From assembly GCA_016776705.1 (NCBI GenBank), contig JADHSW010000086.1, positions 1-11,383 on the forward strand: a stretch of 11,383 bases of DNA, read 5' to 3'. The DNA is from Rhodospirillales bacterium (GTDB taxonomy: Bacteria; Pseudomonadota; Alphaproteobacteria; Rhodospirillales; JABHCV01). The position numbers and the translations under genes are program-made. Position 1 is the first letter of the stretch, and each line of letters starts with the position of its first letter. The notes under the pieces are model-generated. The model was given only the letters and a program-made list of their open reading frames with translations. It ran no database searches and was not told the origin of the DNA. Below, in pieces: positions 1-5,513 of this stretch.

Positions 1-651
1 GATCATGCGGGTGTAGGCTTCTTTAGCCGTGTCGCCAAAGGTGAAGATGCCGTGCTTGAACAGGATCAGTCCCTCGACGGACGGGTCTTGCAAATAGACC
101 TCGGAGGCTTTTTTCGCCAGTGCGAAACCCGGCATGATGTAGGGAACATAGCCCATCTTCGCACCAAACACCTTGCGGCACAGCTCATCCCCGCCCGGCT
201 GGTCGGTCAGGGCGAGAACGGCGTTGGAATGGGTGTGGTCGATGAACTTGTGGGGCAGGAAAGCATGCAGCAGTGTTTCAACGGACGGATTGGGCGCGGC
301 GCTGTCCAAAAGATTGGCGCGTTGGGCGTTGACCATGTCTTCGTCGCTGAGCCTGTCCAGGGCGATCATCTTGCGCAGGTTTTCCAGTCTGACGGCTGGC
401 AACCCCTGGGGTTTGATATCTCCCATGTCCCAACCGCTGCCCTTGACGCACAGCACATCGATCCTATCGCCCATAACATCAGGCATCGTCGTCTTGACGG
501 ACGTGTTGCCACCGCCGTGCAAAACCAGACGGGGTTCATTACCCAGCAGGCGCGAGGTGTAAACCCTGAGCGCCCTGTCTGCGTTAACGCCATCGCGCCC
601 ATAGCGACGAATCATCGCTTTGGCCTCTTTTTCGGACCACCGGTTTTTCAT
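1..651 (-). CDS. Class II aldolase domain, probably N-terminal part of a bifunctional aldolase/short-chain dehydrogenase (3' end off the window)
   Basis: The frame is open from an ATG at 651 to the left edge, giving 217 residues with no stop. Visible class II aldolase (FucA/RhaD-like) features are a phosphate-binding GGGNTS (46-51), KGSGWDM (70-76), the probable catalytic Glu125 in SVETLLHAF, and zinc ligands His139 and His141 (HTH) with His200 (KHGIFTFG). The wording of these blocks resembles the long rhamnulose-1-phosphate aldolase/short-chain dehydrogenase fusions, usually over 650 residues; that dehydrogenase half would lie outside the window. The family cleaves ketose-1-phosphates to DHAP and an aldehyde. 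MtnB dehydratase is a relative, so it is an alternative, but MtnB is a short stand-alone protein. It follows the PilZ gene by 5 nt in the mtnP-mtnA operon, which suggests methylthioribulose-1-phosphate or 5-deoxyribulose-1-phosphate as substrate (inference). The family is firm; substrate and fusion are not proven here. Confidence 0.85.
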   Translation of the reverse strand, partial: MKNRWSEKEAKAMIRRYGRDGVNADRALRVYTSRLLGNEPRLVLHGGGNTSVKTTMPDVMGDRIDVLCVKGSGWDMGDIKPQGLPAVRLENLRKMIALDRLSDEDMVNAQRANLLDSAAPNPSVETLLHAFLPHKFIDHTHSNAVLALTDQPGGDELCRKVFGAKMGYVPYIMPGFALAKKASEVYLQDPSVEGLILFKHGIFTFGDTAKEAYTRMI

Positions 652-656
652 GATAA

Positions 657-965
657 TCAGTCTTTCTTGAACATGGATTTCAGATGTGCTTCCAGGCGAT
701 CTTTTTCTTCTTTGACCGGGTCAAACCTTACGGCAAAGCCGTCATCGGTTGACCTGACAACATGACCTGTCATCTCGCCGATGGTGTCGATGTGCATGTT
801 GACGAAAGCATCGTTGCTTAAATGAGTAGTCGCAGTGACGGAAACCCCGCCAAGTGAAATATCGGTGGTTTCACCTTCATAGATTTCGCCATCGACTTCT
901 ACCCGCACAATCTTGTGCAGAGGATGCCGGGGGAAAAGCCTTTTATCGCCGGGATCTTTGGTCAT
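657..965 (-). CDS. PilZ-domain protein, putative c-di-GMP receptor
   Basis: This 102-residue protein is essentially a single PilZ domain. The N-terminal arginine motif RxxxR is seen as R9-LFP-R13, and the second signature (D/N)xSxxG as D35-I-S37-L-G-G40. Further beta-strand segments run to about residue 85 (GHVVRST, FAVRFD), followed by a short charged helix rich in Lys and Glu. Both motifs that contact cyclic di-GMP are intact, so binding is likely from family knowledge. There is no signal peptide or membrane segment, so it should be cytoplasmic. Its ATG overlaps the mtnA stop in an ATGA arrangement, implying translational coupling, and the aldolase start lies 5 nt after its stop. A stand-alone PilZ protein wedged inside a methionine-salvage operon is unusual. 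It may regulate a neighbouring enzyme or simply be co-expressed; the sequence cannot decide. Confidence 0.88.
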   Translation of the reverse strand: MTKDPGDKRLFPRHPLHKIVRVEVDGEIYEGETTDISLGGVSVTATTHLSNDAFVNMHIDTIGEMTGHVVRSTDDGFAVRFDPVKEEKDRLEAHLKSMFKKD

Positions 966-2056
966 GCACGCTCCGGATACAGTTTCGCCAATCCTTTTTC
1001 GGAAGCTTCGGCGACGCCGCGCTCCGTAATCAGGCCGGTGACCAGACGGGCCGGCGTCACATCAAAGGCATAATTGGCCGCCGGGCTGCCCTTGGGTGAG
1101 ATAGTCACGGTTTCGATGCGACCGTCGTCCGTCAAACCGGGAAGCCTCGTCACTTCGCCCGGATCGCGCTCTTCAATGGGCACATCGCGGACACCGTCCT
1201 TTATGGTCCAGTCGATGGTCGGACCGGGAAGGCCAACATAAAATGGCACATTGTTGTCCGCCGCCGCCAGCGCCTTGAGATAGGTTCCGATCTTGTTGCA
1301 CACATCGCCCGCCGCCGTCGTCCTGTCGGTTCCGGTAATGACCATATCGACCTGGCCGTGCTGCATCAAATGGCCGCCAACATTGTCGACAATCAACGTA
1401 TGGGGAACGCCGTGCTGGCCCAGCTCCCAACAGGTCAATGACGCGCCCTGATTGCGTGGCCGGGTTTCATCGACCCATACATGCACGGGGATTCCGGCGT
1501 CATGGGCCTTGTAGATGGGGGCCAGCGCCGTGCCCCAGTCCACTGTCGCCAGCCAACCGGCGTTGCAGTGGGTCAGGATATTGATGCGTTCCGGCTTGCC
1601 CTTGTCGGTCCATATTTTTTCGATGATGGCTCGCCCGTGTTCGCCAAGGGACGAGCAGATCTCCACATCCTCGTCGGCGATCTCGACAGCCCGCCTGTAG
1701 GCGGCGGCCTGACGTTCATCAGCGCGGAGCGGCGACAGAATGGCTTTCAGGTCATCCAGGGCCCAGCGCAGGTTAACCGCCGTCGGACGGGTGGCGTAAA
1801 GAACCCTGTAGGCATTGTCCAGGCCTGCGTCCGTGGCGTCTTCACGCATGGCAAGCGCCATACCGTATGCCGCCGTCGCCCCGATCAAGGGCGCACCGCG
1901 AACCAGCATGTCAAAAATAGCCCTGGCCGCATCGTCCAGGTTTTCAAGGCCGACGATGATGTACTCGTGCGGCAAACGGGTCTGGTCGATGATTTCGACC
2001 GTGTGGCCATTGTCGCCAAGCCAGATGGTACGGGTCGGTTTTCCTTCTACCAGCAT
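962..2056 (-). CDS. mtnA: S-methyl-5-thioribose-1-phosphate isomerase MtnA
   Basis: MtnA converts 5-methylthioribose-1-phosphate to methylthioribulose-1-phosphate in salvage of the MTA by-product of polyamine and related SAM-dependent reactions. At 364 residues the protein is full length and related to the eIF2B alpha/beta/delta fold. Diagnostic blocks are RGAPLIG (53-59), ILTHCNAG with the probable catalytic Cys164, TGTDR with the catalytic acid Asp244, and NKIGTY (254-259). It starts with ATG 3 nt after the mtnP TAG; an AAGGG ribosome-binding site lies in the end of mtnP. Its stop overlaps the PilZ start. In bacteria that use 5'-deoxyadenosine salvage the same enzyme also isomerises 5-deoxyribose-1-phosphate, so the substrate range may be broad. 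Its position directly after mtnP makes the assignment firm. Confidence 0.96.
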   Translation of the reverse strand: MLVEGKPTRTIWLGDNGHTVEIIDQTRLPHEYIIVGLENLDDAARAIFDMLVRGAPLIGATAAYGMALAMREDATDAGLDNAYRVLYATRPTAVNLRWALDDLKAILSPLRADERQAAAYRRAVEIADEDVEICSSLGEHGRAIIEKIWTDKGKPERINILTHCNAGWLATVDWGTALAPIYKAHDAGIPVHVWVDETRPRNQGASLTCWELGQHGVPHTLIVDNVGGHLMQHGQVDMVITGTDRTTAAGDVCNKIGTYLKALAAADNNVPFYVGLPGPTIDWTIKDGVRDVPIEERDPGEVTRLPGLTDDGRIETVTISPKGSPAANYAFDVTPARLVTGLITERGVAEASEKGLAKLYPERA

Positions 2057-2059
2057 GAT

Positions 2060-2947
2060 CTAACCCTTCAACACGCGGCCAGCCACGGCGTCGAGCTTTT
2101 TAACCAATTCCGGATCGCGGGCGTCGGGTGCGGTGATGATCGCCATTTCCAGCGCCGTATGGCAGCCATCGGAACACGAGACGTCGCGACCGCTCAGTTT
2201 CGGGGTAACCTGCTTGACCAGCGAGCGGCCCTTGTCGGCGTTATCCAGCAAGACCCTGATGATGGCGTCTACGCTGACGTGGTCGTGATCCGGGTGCCAG
2301 CAATCGAAATCCGTGACCATGGCGACGGTGGCGTAACACATCTCTGCCTCGCGGGCGAGTTTGGCTTCGGGCATGTTGGTCATGCCGATTACGTCACAGC
2401 CCCAGGAGCGGTAAAGCTCGGATTCGGCCTTGGTTGAAAATTGCGGGCCTTCCATTGCGAGATAGGTTCCACCGCGCTGATAAGGTATTTCCAGCTCCTT
2501 GATGGCTCCTTCAATCGCGTCGCCCAGGCGCGAGCATACCGGATGGCCAAGCCCCACATGGGCGACAAGACCGGTTGAAAAGAAACTCTTCACCCGCGCG
2601 AAAGTGCGATCAATAAACTGATCGGCGATGACGAAGTGTCCGGGCGGCAATTCTTCCTTCAGGGAACCGCAGGCGCTGACAGAGATGATTTCCGTCACAC
2701 CGGCGCGCTTCATGGCGTCAATATTTGCGCGGTAATTCAGTTCGGACGGCGGTATACGGTGGCCCCGACCGTGACGGGGCAGGAAGACCATTTTCTGACC
2801 ATTCAAATCGCCCATTAACAGCTCGTCGGACGGATCGCCAAAGGGAGACGAAACCTTCTCCCAGCGTGTGTTTTCCAGTCCGTCAATTTCATAAACGCCA
2901 CTGCCGCCAATGACACCGATAACTGTGGGCGTACCCGGTTCCGACAT
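2060..2947 (-). CDS. mtnP: S-methyl-5'-thioadenosine phosphorylase MtnP
   Basis: MtnP cleaves MTA with phosphate to adenine and 5-methylthioribose-1-phosphate, the substrate of MtnA. The protein has 295 residues and the purine nucleoside phosphorylase class II fold. Motifs are IGGSG (13-17, phosphate loop), PRHGRGH (57-63), SACGS (91-95), EGPQFST (166-172), GMTNMPEA (188-195) and TDFDCW (212-217), whose two aspartates fit adenine-specific MTA phosphorylases. I chose the ATG at 2947 because GGGGGAA lies 5 nt upstream of it; the TTG at 2959 would add only four residues and would overlap this ribosome-binding site. It is the first gene of the minus-strand operon. It diverges from the thioesterase operon across about 160 bp that carries two inverted repeats. 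Confidence 0.96.
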   Translation of the reverse strand: MSEPGTPTVIGVIGGSGVYEIDGLENTRWEKVSSPFGDPSDELLMGDLNGQKMVFLPRHGRGHRIPPSELNYRANIDAMKRAGVTEIISVSACGSLKEELPPGHFVIADQFIDRTFARVKSFFSTGLVAHVGLGHPVCSRLGDAIEGAIKELEIPYQRGGTYLAMEGPQFSTKAESELYRSWGCDVIGMTNMPEAKLAREAEMCYATVAMVTDFDCWHPDHDHVSVDAIIRVLLDNADKGRSLVKQVTPKLSGRDVSCSDGCHTALEMAIITAPDARDPELVKKLDAVAGRVLKG

Positions 2948-2979
2948 GAATTCCCCCAAGATTTACAGAATTGATCAAA

Positions 2980-2998
2980 TTCGCCAGATTCTGGCGAA
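2980..2998. repeat. Perfect 8-bp inverted repeat upstream of mtnP, possible operator
   Basis: TTCGCCAG and CTGGCGAA are exact reverse complements separated by ATT, a 19-bp dyad lying 33 bp upstream of the mtnP ATG and about 40 bp upstream of the divergent promoter. No T-run follows on either strand, so it is not a typical terminator. A dimeric repressor or activator site is plausible; the regulator is unknown. An 8-bp palindrome TTGATCAA lies beside it at 2971-2978. Confidence 0.5.
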
Positions 2999-3021
2999 AG
3001 TGCAGTTTTTCAGGTTCCGGG

Positions 3022-3038
3022 CCTGCCTTCAAGACAGG
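3022..3038. repeat. Imperfect 17-bp palindrome followed by five T
   Basis: CCTGCCTTCAAGACAGG reads the same on both strands except at positions 5, 9 and 13, so the arms match at CCTG, CTT, AAG and CAGG. Five T residues follow on the plus strand (3039-3043). It abuts the -35 region of the thioesterase promoter. No plus-strand gene lies upstream for it to terminate, so an operator seems more likely than a terminator. Confidence 0.4.
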
Positions 3039-3040
3039 TT

Positions 3041-3069
3041 TTTGCATTGTTGGAAAAGGTCCCTATAAT
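3041..3069 (+). promoter_or_regulatory. Sigma70-like promoter of the thioesterase/FKBP operon
   Basis: A perfect TATAAT -10 hexamer lies at 3064-3069. TTTGCA at 3041-3046 matches four of six bases of the -35 consensus with the ideal 17-bp spacer. The predicted transcript would start near 3076, leaving a leader of about 32 nt before the ATG at 3108. It is the clearest promoter in the window. Confidence 0.65.
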
Positions 3070-3107
3070 CCGGCCCTCAAAACCAATTGAAAACACCTGC
3101 AGGACAA

Positions 3108-3572
3108 ATGACCGATATCCCGAAAACAGCCGATCTTGATCAACTGAAGGAGATTTTTTCAGCCATCCCCCATTGTCGGGAACTGGGCCTGGAAATCATG
3201 TCGCTTGAGCCCGGCAAGGCTTCAATTCGTCTTGAATACCAGGGCCGCCTTGTCGCCAACCCGCAAACCGGGGTTGTCCATGGCGGTGTGATTTCCACCT
3301 TGCTTGATACGGTTTCCGGTCTTGGCGCCATGTCGGCGGTAAGCGAAACAATGCCCGTTGCGACCCTTGATTTGCGCATCGATTATTTGAAACCGGCAAG
3401 TCCCGGAGATGCGATTATTGGCGAGGCACACTGCTTCCGCCTTTCCAGTTCCGTTGCCTTCGTTCGTGGCGTCGCCCATCACGGCGACAGCAACGATCCC
3501 ATTGCCCACTGTGTCGCCACCTTCATGCTCGGCGGCGCTGGCTTTAATTCATCAAGGCAGGGGCAGGCCTGA
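3108..3572 (+). CDS. PaaI-family hotdog-fold thioesterase
   Basis: This 154-residue protein matches the PaaI/4HBT hotdog thioesterases, which hydrolyse acyl- or aryl-CoA thioesters in the cytoplasm as dimers or tetramers. The family signature is VVHGGVISTLLD (56-67): His58-Gly-Gly and Asp67 on the central hotdog helix are the expected active-site residues. A strand with DLRIDYLKPA (88-97) is also typical. The start was placed at ATG 3108, with AGGA just upstream, and not at the in-frame TTG at 3087, which would put the ribosome-binding site inside the gene. The promoter at 3041-3069 drives it, and a second hotdog gene begins 1 nt after its stop. The substrate cannot be read from the sequence. 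Confidence 0.9.
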   Translation: MTDIPKTADLDQLKEIFSAIPHCRELGLEIMSLEPGKASIRLEYQGRLVANPQTGVVHGGVISTLLDTVSGLGAMSAVSETMPVATLDLRIDYLKPASPGDAIIGEAHCFRLSSSVAFVRGVAHHGDSNDPIAHCVATFMLGGAGFNSSRQGQA

Positions 3573-3573
3573 T

Positions 3574-3999
3574 ATGTTGAACGATATTCAAAAACTGAAA
3601 GAGCTTGGCGATTTCGCCGCCATCAGCAAGCTTATCCCCTATTCGGCAGTGATTGGCCTTGAATGCGAAGTGATCAACAATTCAATCCTTACGCGCCTGA
3701 AGCATCTTGAAAGCAACATCGGCAACTATCAAATGGGTTTCCTGCACGGTGGCACGGTGGCGGCTCTGCTGGAACATGCCGCTATATTCCATTTGCTATA
3801 TGAAATGGAAATCCAGATCCTTCCGCGCATTGTCAACATATCCGTCGATTATCTGCGTCCGTGCACAGGCCAGGACACCCTTGCCAGCGCCACCTTGATC
3901 AAACAGGGCAAGCGCATCGCCAATGTCCGTGTTCAGGCATGGCAAACAAACCCCGCCAGGCCCGTCGCCGCGGCGCACGCTCACTTCCTGCTATCATGA
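3574..3999 (+). CDS. Second PaaI-like hotdog-fold thioesterase
   Basis: A 141-residue hotdog protein and paralogue-like neighbour of the preceding thioesterase: the key block falls at the same residue numbers, with His58-Gly-Gly in FLHGGTVAALLE. It has Glu67 where the neighbour has Asp67, a substitution tolerated in parts of the family. NISVDYLRP (88-96) matches the neighbour's IDYLKP strand. The ATG lies 1 nt after the previous TGA with GGGGCAGG upstream, so the two are co-translated and could form a hetero-oligomer (inference). Upstream in-frame sequence is also open, but it is a shadow of the first gene. It is followed after 13 nt by the FKBP-rhodanese gene. Substrate unknown. Confidence 0.85.
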   Translation: MLNDIQKLKELGDFAAISKLIPYSAVIGLECEVINNSILTRLKHLESNIGNYQMGFLHGGTVAALLEHAAIFHLLYEMEIQILPRIVNISVDYLRPCTGQDTLASATLIKQGKRIANVRVQAWQTNPARPVAAAHAHFLLS

Positions 4000-4012
4000 A
4001 AGAAAAAAGTAA

Positions 4013-4756
4013 ATGAAATGTCTTAAACCCGCCCTTTTCGCCCTGATGCTTACCCTTGCCCCGTGGGCGGGTTCAAACGCCGCCGAAGAGCTAAAAATTA
4101 ACGATCTTGTCATCGGTGATGGCGAAGAAGCCGTCGATATGTCGAAAGTCAGCGTTAATTATACGGGCTGGTTGATCAAGGATGACAAGCAGTTCGATTC
4201 TTCCGTAGGCAGGGCGCCGTTTAATTTCACGGTAGGGGTTGGAATGGTGATTCCCGGTTGGGATCAGGGTGTCAAGGGTATGCGGGTCGGCGGCAAGCGG
4301 GAATTGATTATTCCCCCGCACCTGGCCTACGGGCCAAAAGGCGCCGGTGACGTCATTCCGCCTCTCTCGACGCTGCGCTTTGAAATTGAATTGCTTGCGA
4401 TTATTCAACCCAAATTCAGCAATATCGACAACGAAGGACTGAAAAGCCTGCTCGCCAAGGGGATCAAGCTTATCGATGTGCGCCATCCTGAAGAGTGGAA
4501 GGAAACCGGGGTCATCAAGGGATCGATCCTGATGGAATCCTTCGAAAAATCAGGGAAACTGCGTCGCGCCTTCATTGAGGAGCTGGCCGGGACCGTCAAG
4601 AAAGACGAGCCTTTCATCATGATCTGCCGCACCGGAAACCGCACCAACCTGCTGTCGGAAGGATTATCCGAGCAGTTCGGCTACACCAATATTCACAATG
4701 TCACCAGGGGCATCGTGGACTGGATTGGCCAGGGCAATCCGGTGGTCAGCCCTTAA
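4013..4756 (+). CDS. Exported FKBP-type peptidyl-prolyl isomerase fused to a rhodanese domain
   Basis: The 247-residue protein begins with a signal peptide (hydrophobic 5-19, likely cleavage after Ala23 in SNA-AEE), so it should act in the periplasm. Residues about 25-131 form an FKBP domain: VSVNYTGW (46-53), FDSS (61-64), VIPGWDQGVKGM (79-90), AYG (105-107) and a PPLSTLRFEIELL tail are the usual pocket residues, so cis-trans prolyl isomerisation is expected. Residues about 138-245 form a rhodanese domain with LIDVRHPEEW (153-162) and the active loop CRTGNR starting at Cys205, suited to sulfur transfer or redox chemistry. The ribosome-binding site is weak (A/G-rich stretch before the ATG), consistent with translation following the thioesterase gene 13 nt upstream. 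The two-domain combination is uncommon; the natural target is unknown. Confidence 0.92.
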   Translation: MKCLKPALFALMLTLAPWAGSNAAEELKINDLVIGDGEEAVDMSKVSVNYTGWLIKDDKQFDSSVGRAPFNFTVGVGMVIPGWDQGVKGMRVGGKRELIIPPHLAYGPKGAGDVIPPLSTLRFEIELLAIIQPKFSNIDNEGLKSLLAKGIKLIDVRHPEEWKETGVIKGSILMESFEKSGKLRRAFIEELAGTVKKDEPFIMICRTGNRTNLLSEGLSEQFGYTNIHNVTRGIVDWIGQGNPVVSP

Positions 4757-4766
4757 TAAATAGCGA

Positions 4767-5183
4767 TCACTTTTTCGGCGGCATTCCCGGGAACGATTTT
4801 ATTGACGGGTCAATCGTGTCCCATGCCTGTGCGCTTTCGCTATATAGAGCGAAATTGGCTTCAAAAATTGAAGGATCGTCCAGGCCGCCGGCGCGGATCA
4901 TGACGGCGTCTACGTTGGCGTCCGTCGTACCGTAGACCGGTGATCCGCATTTCGGGCAAAAATGCCGGGTGAGGGTGTTGCCGCTATCGGCCTGATACTC
5001 ATAAGTTGAGGTATCGCCGGTGGTGCTAAAAGCCGCTTTTGAGAACAGCATGTTCGAGGCATGTCCAGTGCCGCTGAATTTCTGACAGTTGGTGCATTGG
5101 CAATGACCGGCGAAAACCGGCTCTTCCGTGCATTCATAACGAACCGCGCCGCACTGGCAGCCCCCTGTAATGGCATCGCTCAT
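4767..5183 (-). CDS. GFA/CENP-V-type zinc-binding protein
   Basis: A 138-residue protein with the cysteine pattern of the glutathione-dependent formaldehyde-activating (GFA/CENP-V) family: Cys9-x-Cys11, Cys28-x-Cys30-x-x-Cys33 within GHCQCTNCQKFSG, and Cys76-x-x-Cys79 in FCPKCGSPV. These bind structural and catalytic zinc in the Mss4-like fold. Most members are uncharacterised, and a true formaldehyde-glutathione activity should not be assumed. The ATG at 5183 has AAGGA 7 nt upstream. The gene converges on the FKBP-rhodanese gene with only 10 bp between the stops, so no separate intrinsic terminator fits there. A hairpin at 5205-5225 lies in its leader. Confidence 0.9.
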   Translation of the reverse strand: MSDAITGGCQCGAVRYECTEEPVFAGHCQCTNCQKFSGTGHASNMLFSKAAFSTTGDTSTYEYQADSGNTLTRHFCPKCGSPVYGTTDANVDAVMIRAGGLDDPSIFEANFALYSESAQAWDTIDPSIKSFPGMPPKK

Positions 5184-5204
5184 AGTTTAATCCTTTTCAG
5201 CCTG

Positions 5205-5225
5205 CTGTTCTTTGTTGAAGAACAG
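5205..5225. repeat. Hairpin in the leader of the GFA gene
   Basis: CTGTTCTT (5205-5212) and AAGAACAG (5218-5225) are perfect complements around a 5-nt loop. On the minus strand it would form just upstream of the AAGGA ribosome-binding site of the GFA gene, without blocking it. It could be a leader RNA structure or a protein-binding dyad. Confidence 0.4.
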
Positions 5226-5302
5226 TATCGGGGAAGGGGAAGGAAGGCAAGACAGGCTCTTTTTGAGTTGTACTGATAGGGTTGTTCCCCATGCCTTCTA
5301 CA

Positions 5303-5332
5303 ATTAAAACCACCCTCACTTTGATGGAACAA
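5303..5332 (-). promoter_or_regulatory. Tentative promoter for the GFA gene
   Basis: On the minus strand TTTAAT (5308-5303, five of six bases of the -10 consensus) follows TTGTTC (5332-5327) with an 18-bp spacer. The leader would be about 110 nt and contain the 5205-5225 hairpin. The -35 match is poor, so this is a suggestion only. Confidence 0.25.
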
Positions 5333-5359
5333 GTATCGCTCACAAAGAGCGATCATCAA
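5321..5359. repeat. Two-part bulged hairpin
   Basis: ATCGCTC (5335-5341) pairs with GAGCGAT (5347-5353) around loop ACAAA. Directly outside, TTGATG (5321-5326) pairs with CATCAA (5354-5359), leaving an 8-nt bulge on one side. Thirteen perfect pairs in 39 nt suggest a structured RNA or a mobile-repeat remnant rather than chance, but no T-run follows. Confidence 0.4.
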
Positions 5360-5513
5360 GTCTTTTCCATGGGAAACTGGATCGAGATTCAGAATTAGGC
5401 CAAATTCGTTCCTTGATGCAATAGCCTCAGACACAGTCACAACTTGACTTGATTAAGGGCCAATTGAAAAGTTTCAGCATTATTTCATCCGGGGATGAGA
5501 GCCTAGTCTCGTC

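Larger units (their letters stand above)
5184..5513. other. AT-rich intergenic region with hairpins
   Basis: This 330-bp gap is clearly poorer in G+C (about 43% over 5281-5460 by count) than the flanking genes. It holds two perfect-arm hairpins and a short near-direct repeat, GAACAGTATCG at 5220-5230 and GAACAAGTATCG at 5327-5338. A possible promoter for the GFA gene lies at 5303-5332. A small inverted repeat TCATCC-GG-GGATGA (5485-5498) follows the ychF stop but lacks a T-run. A GTG-started frame of 86 codons on the minus strand (5180-5440) does not look like a real protein. Confidence 0.6.

Noticed and set aside
1481..2437. Long plus-strand frame of 318 codons opposite mtnA and mtnP
   Set aside because: It is the antisense of two clear enzymes whose catalytic motifs are intact; such frames are common in G+C-rich DNA.
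2948..2959. TTG start for mtnP four codons upstream
   Set aside because: It would overlap the GGGGGAA ribosome-binding site that serves the ATG at 2947.
5180..5440. GTG-started minus-strand frame of 86 codons overlapping the GFA start by 4 nt
   Set aside because: Codon use and composition are unlike the neighbours, the second half looks random with scattered Cys and Arg, it has no ribosome-binding site, and the GFA gene has its own AAGGA site.
5485..5498. Inverted repeat after the ychF stop considered as a terminator
   Set aside because: The stem is short, the loop is tight and no T-run follows on the minus strand.
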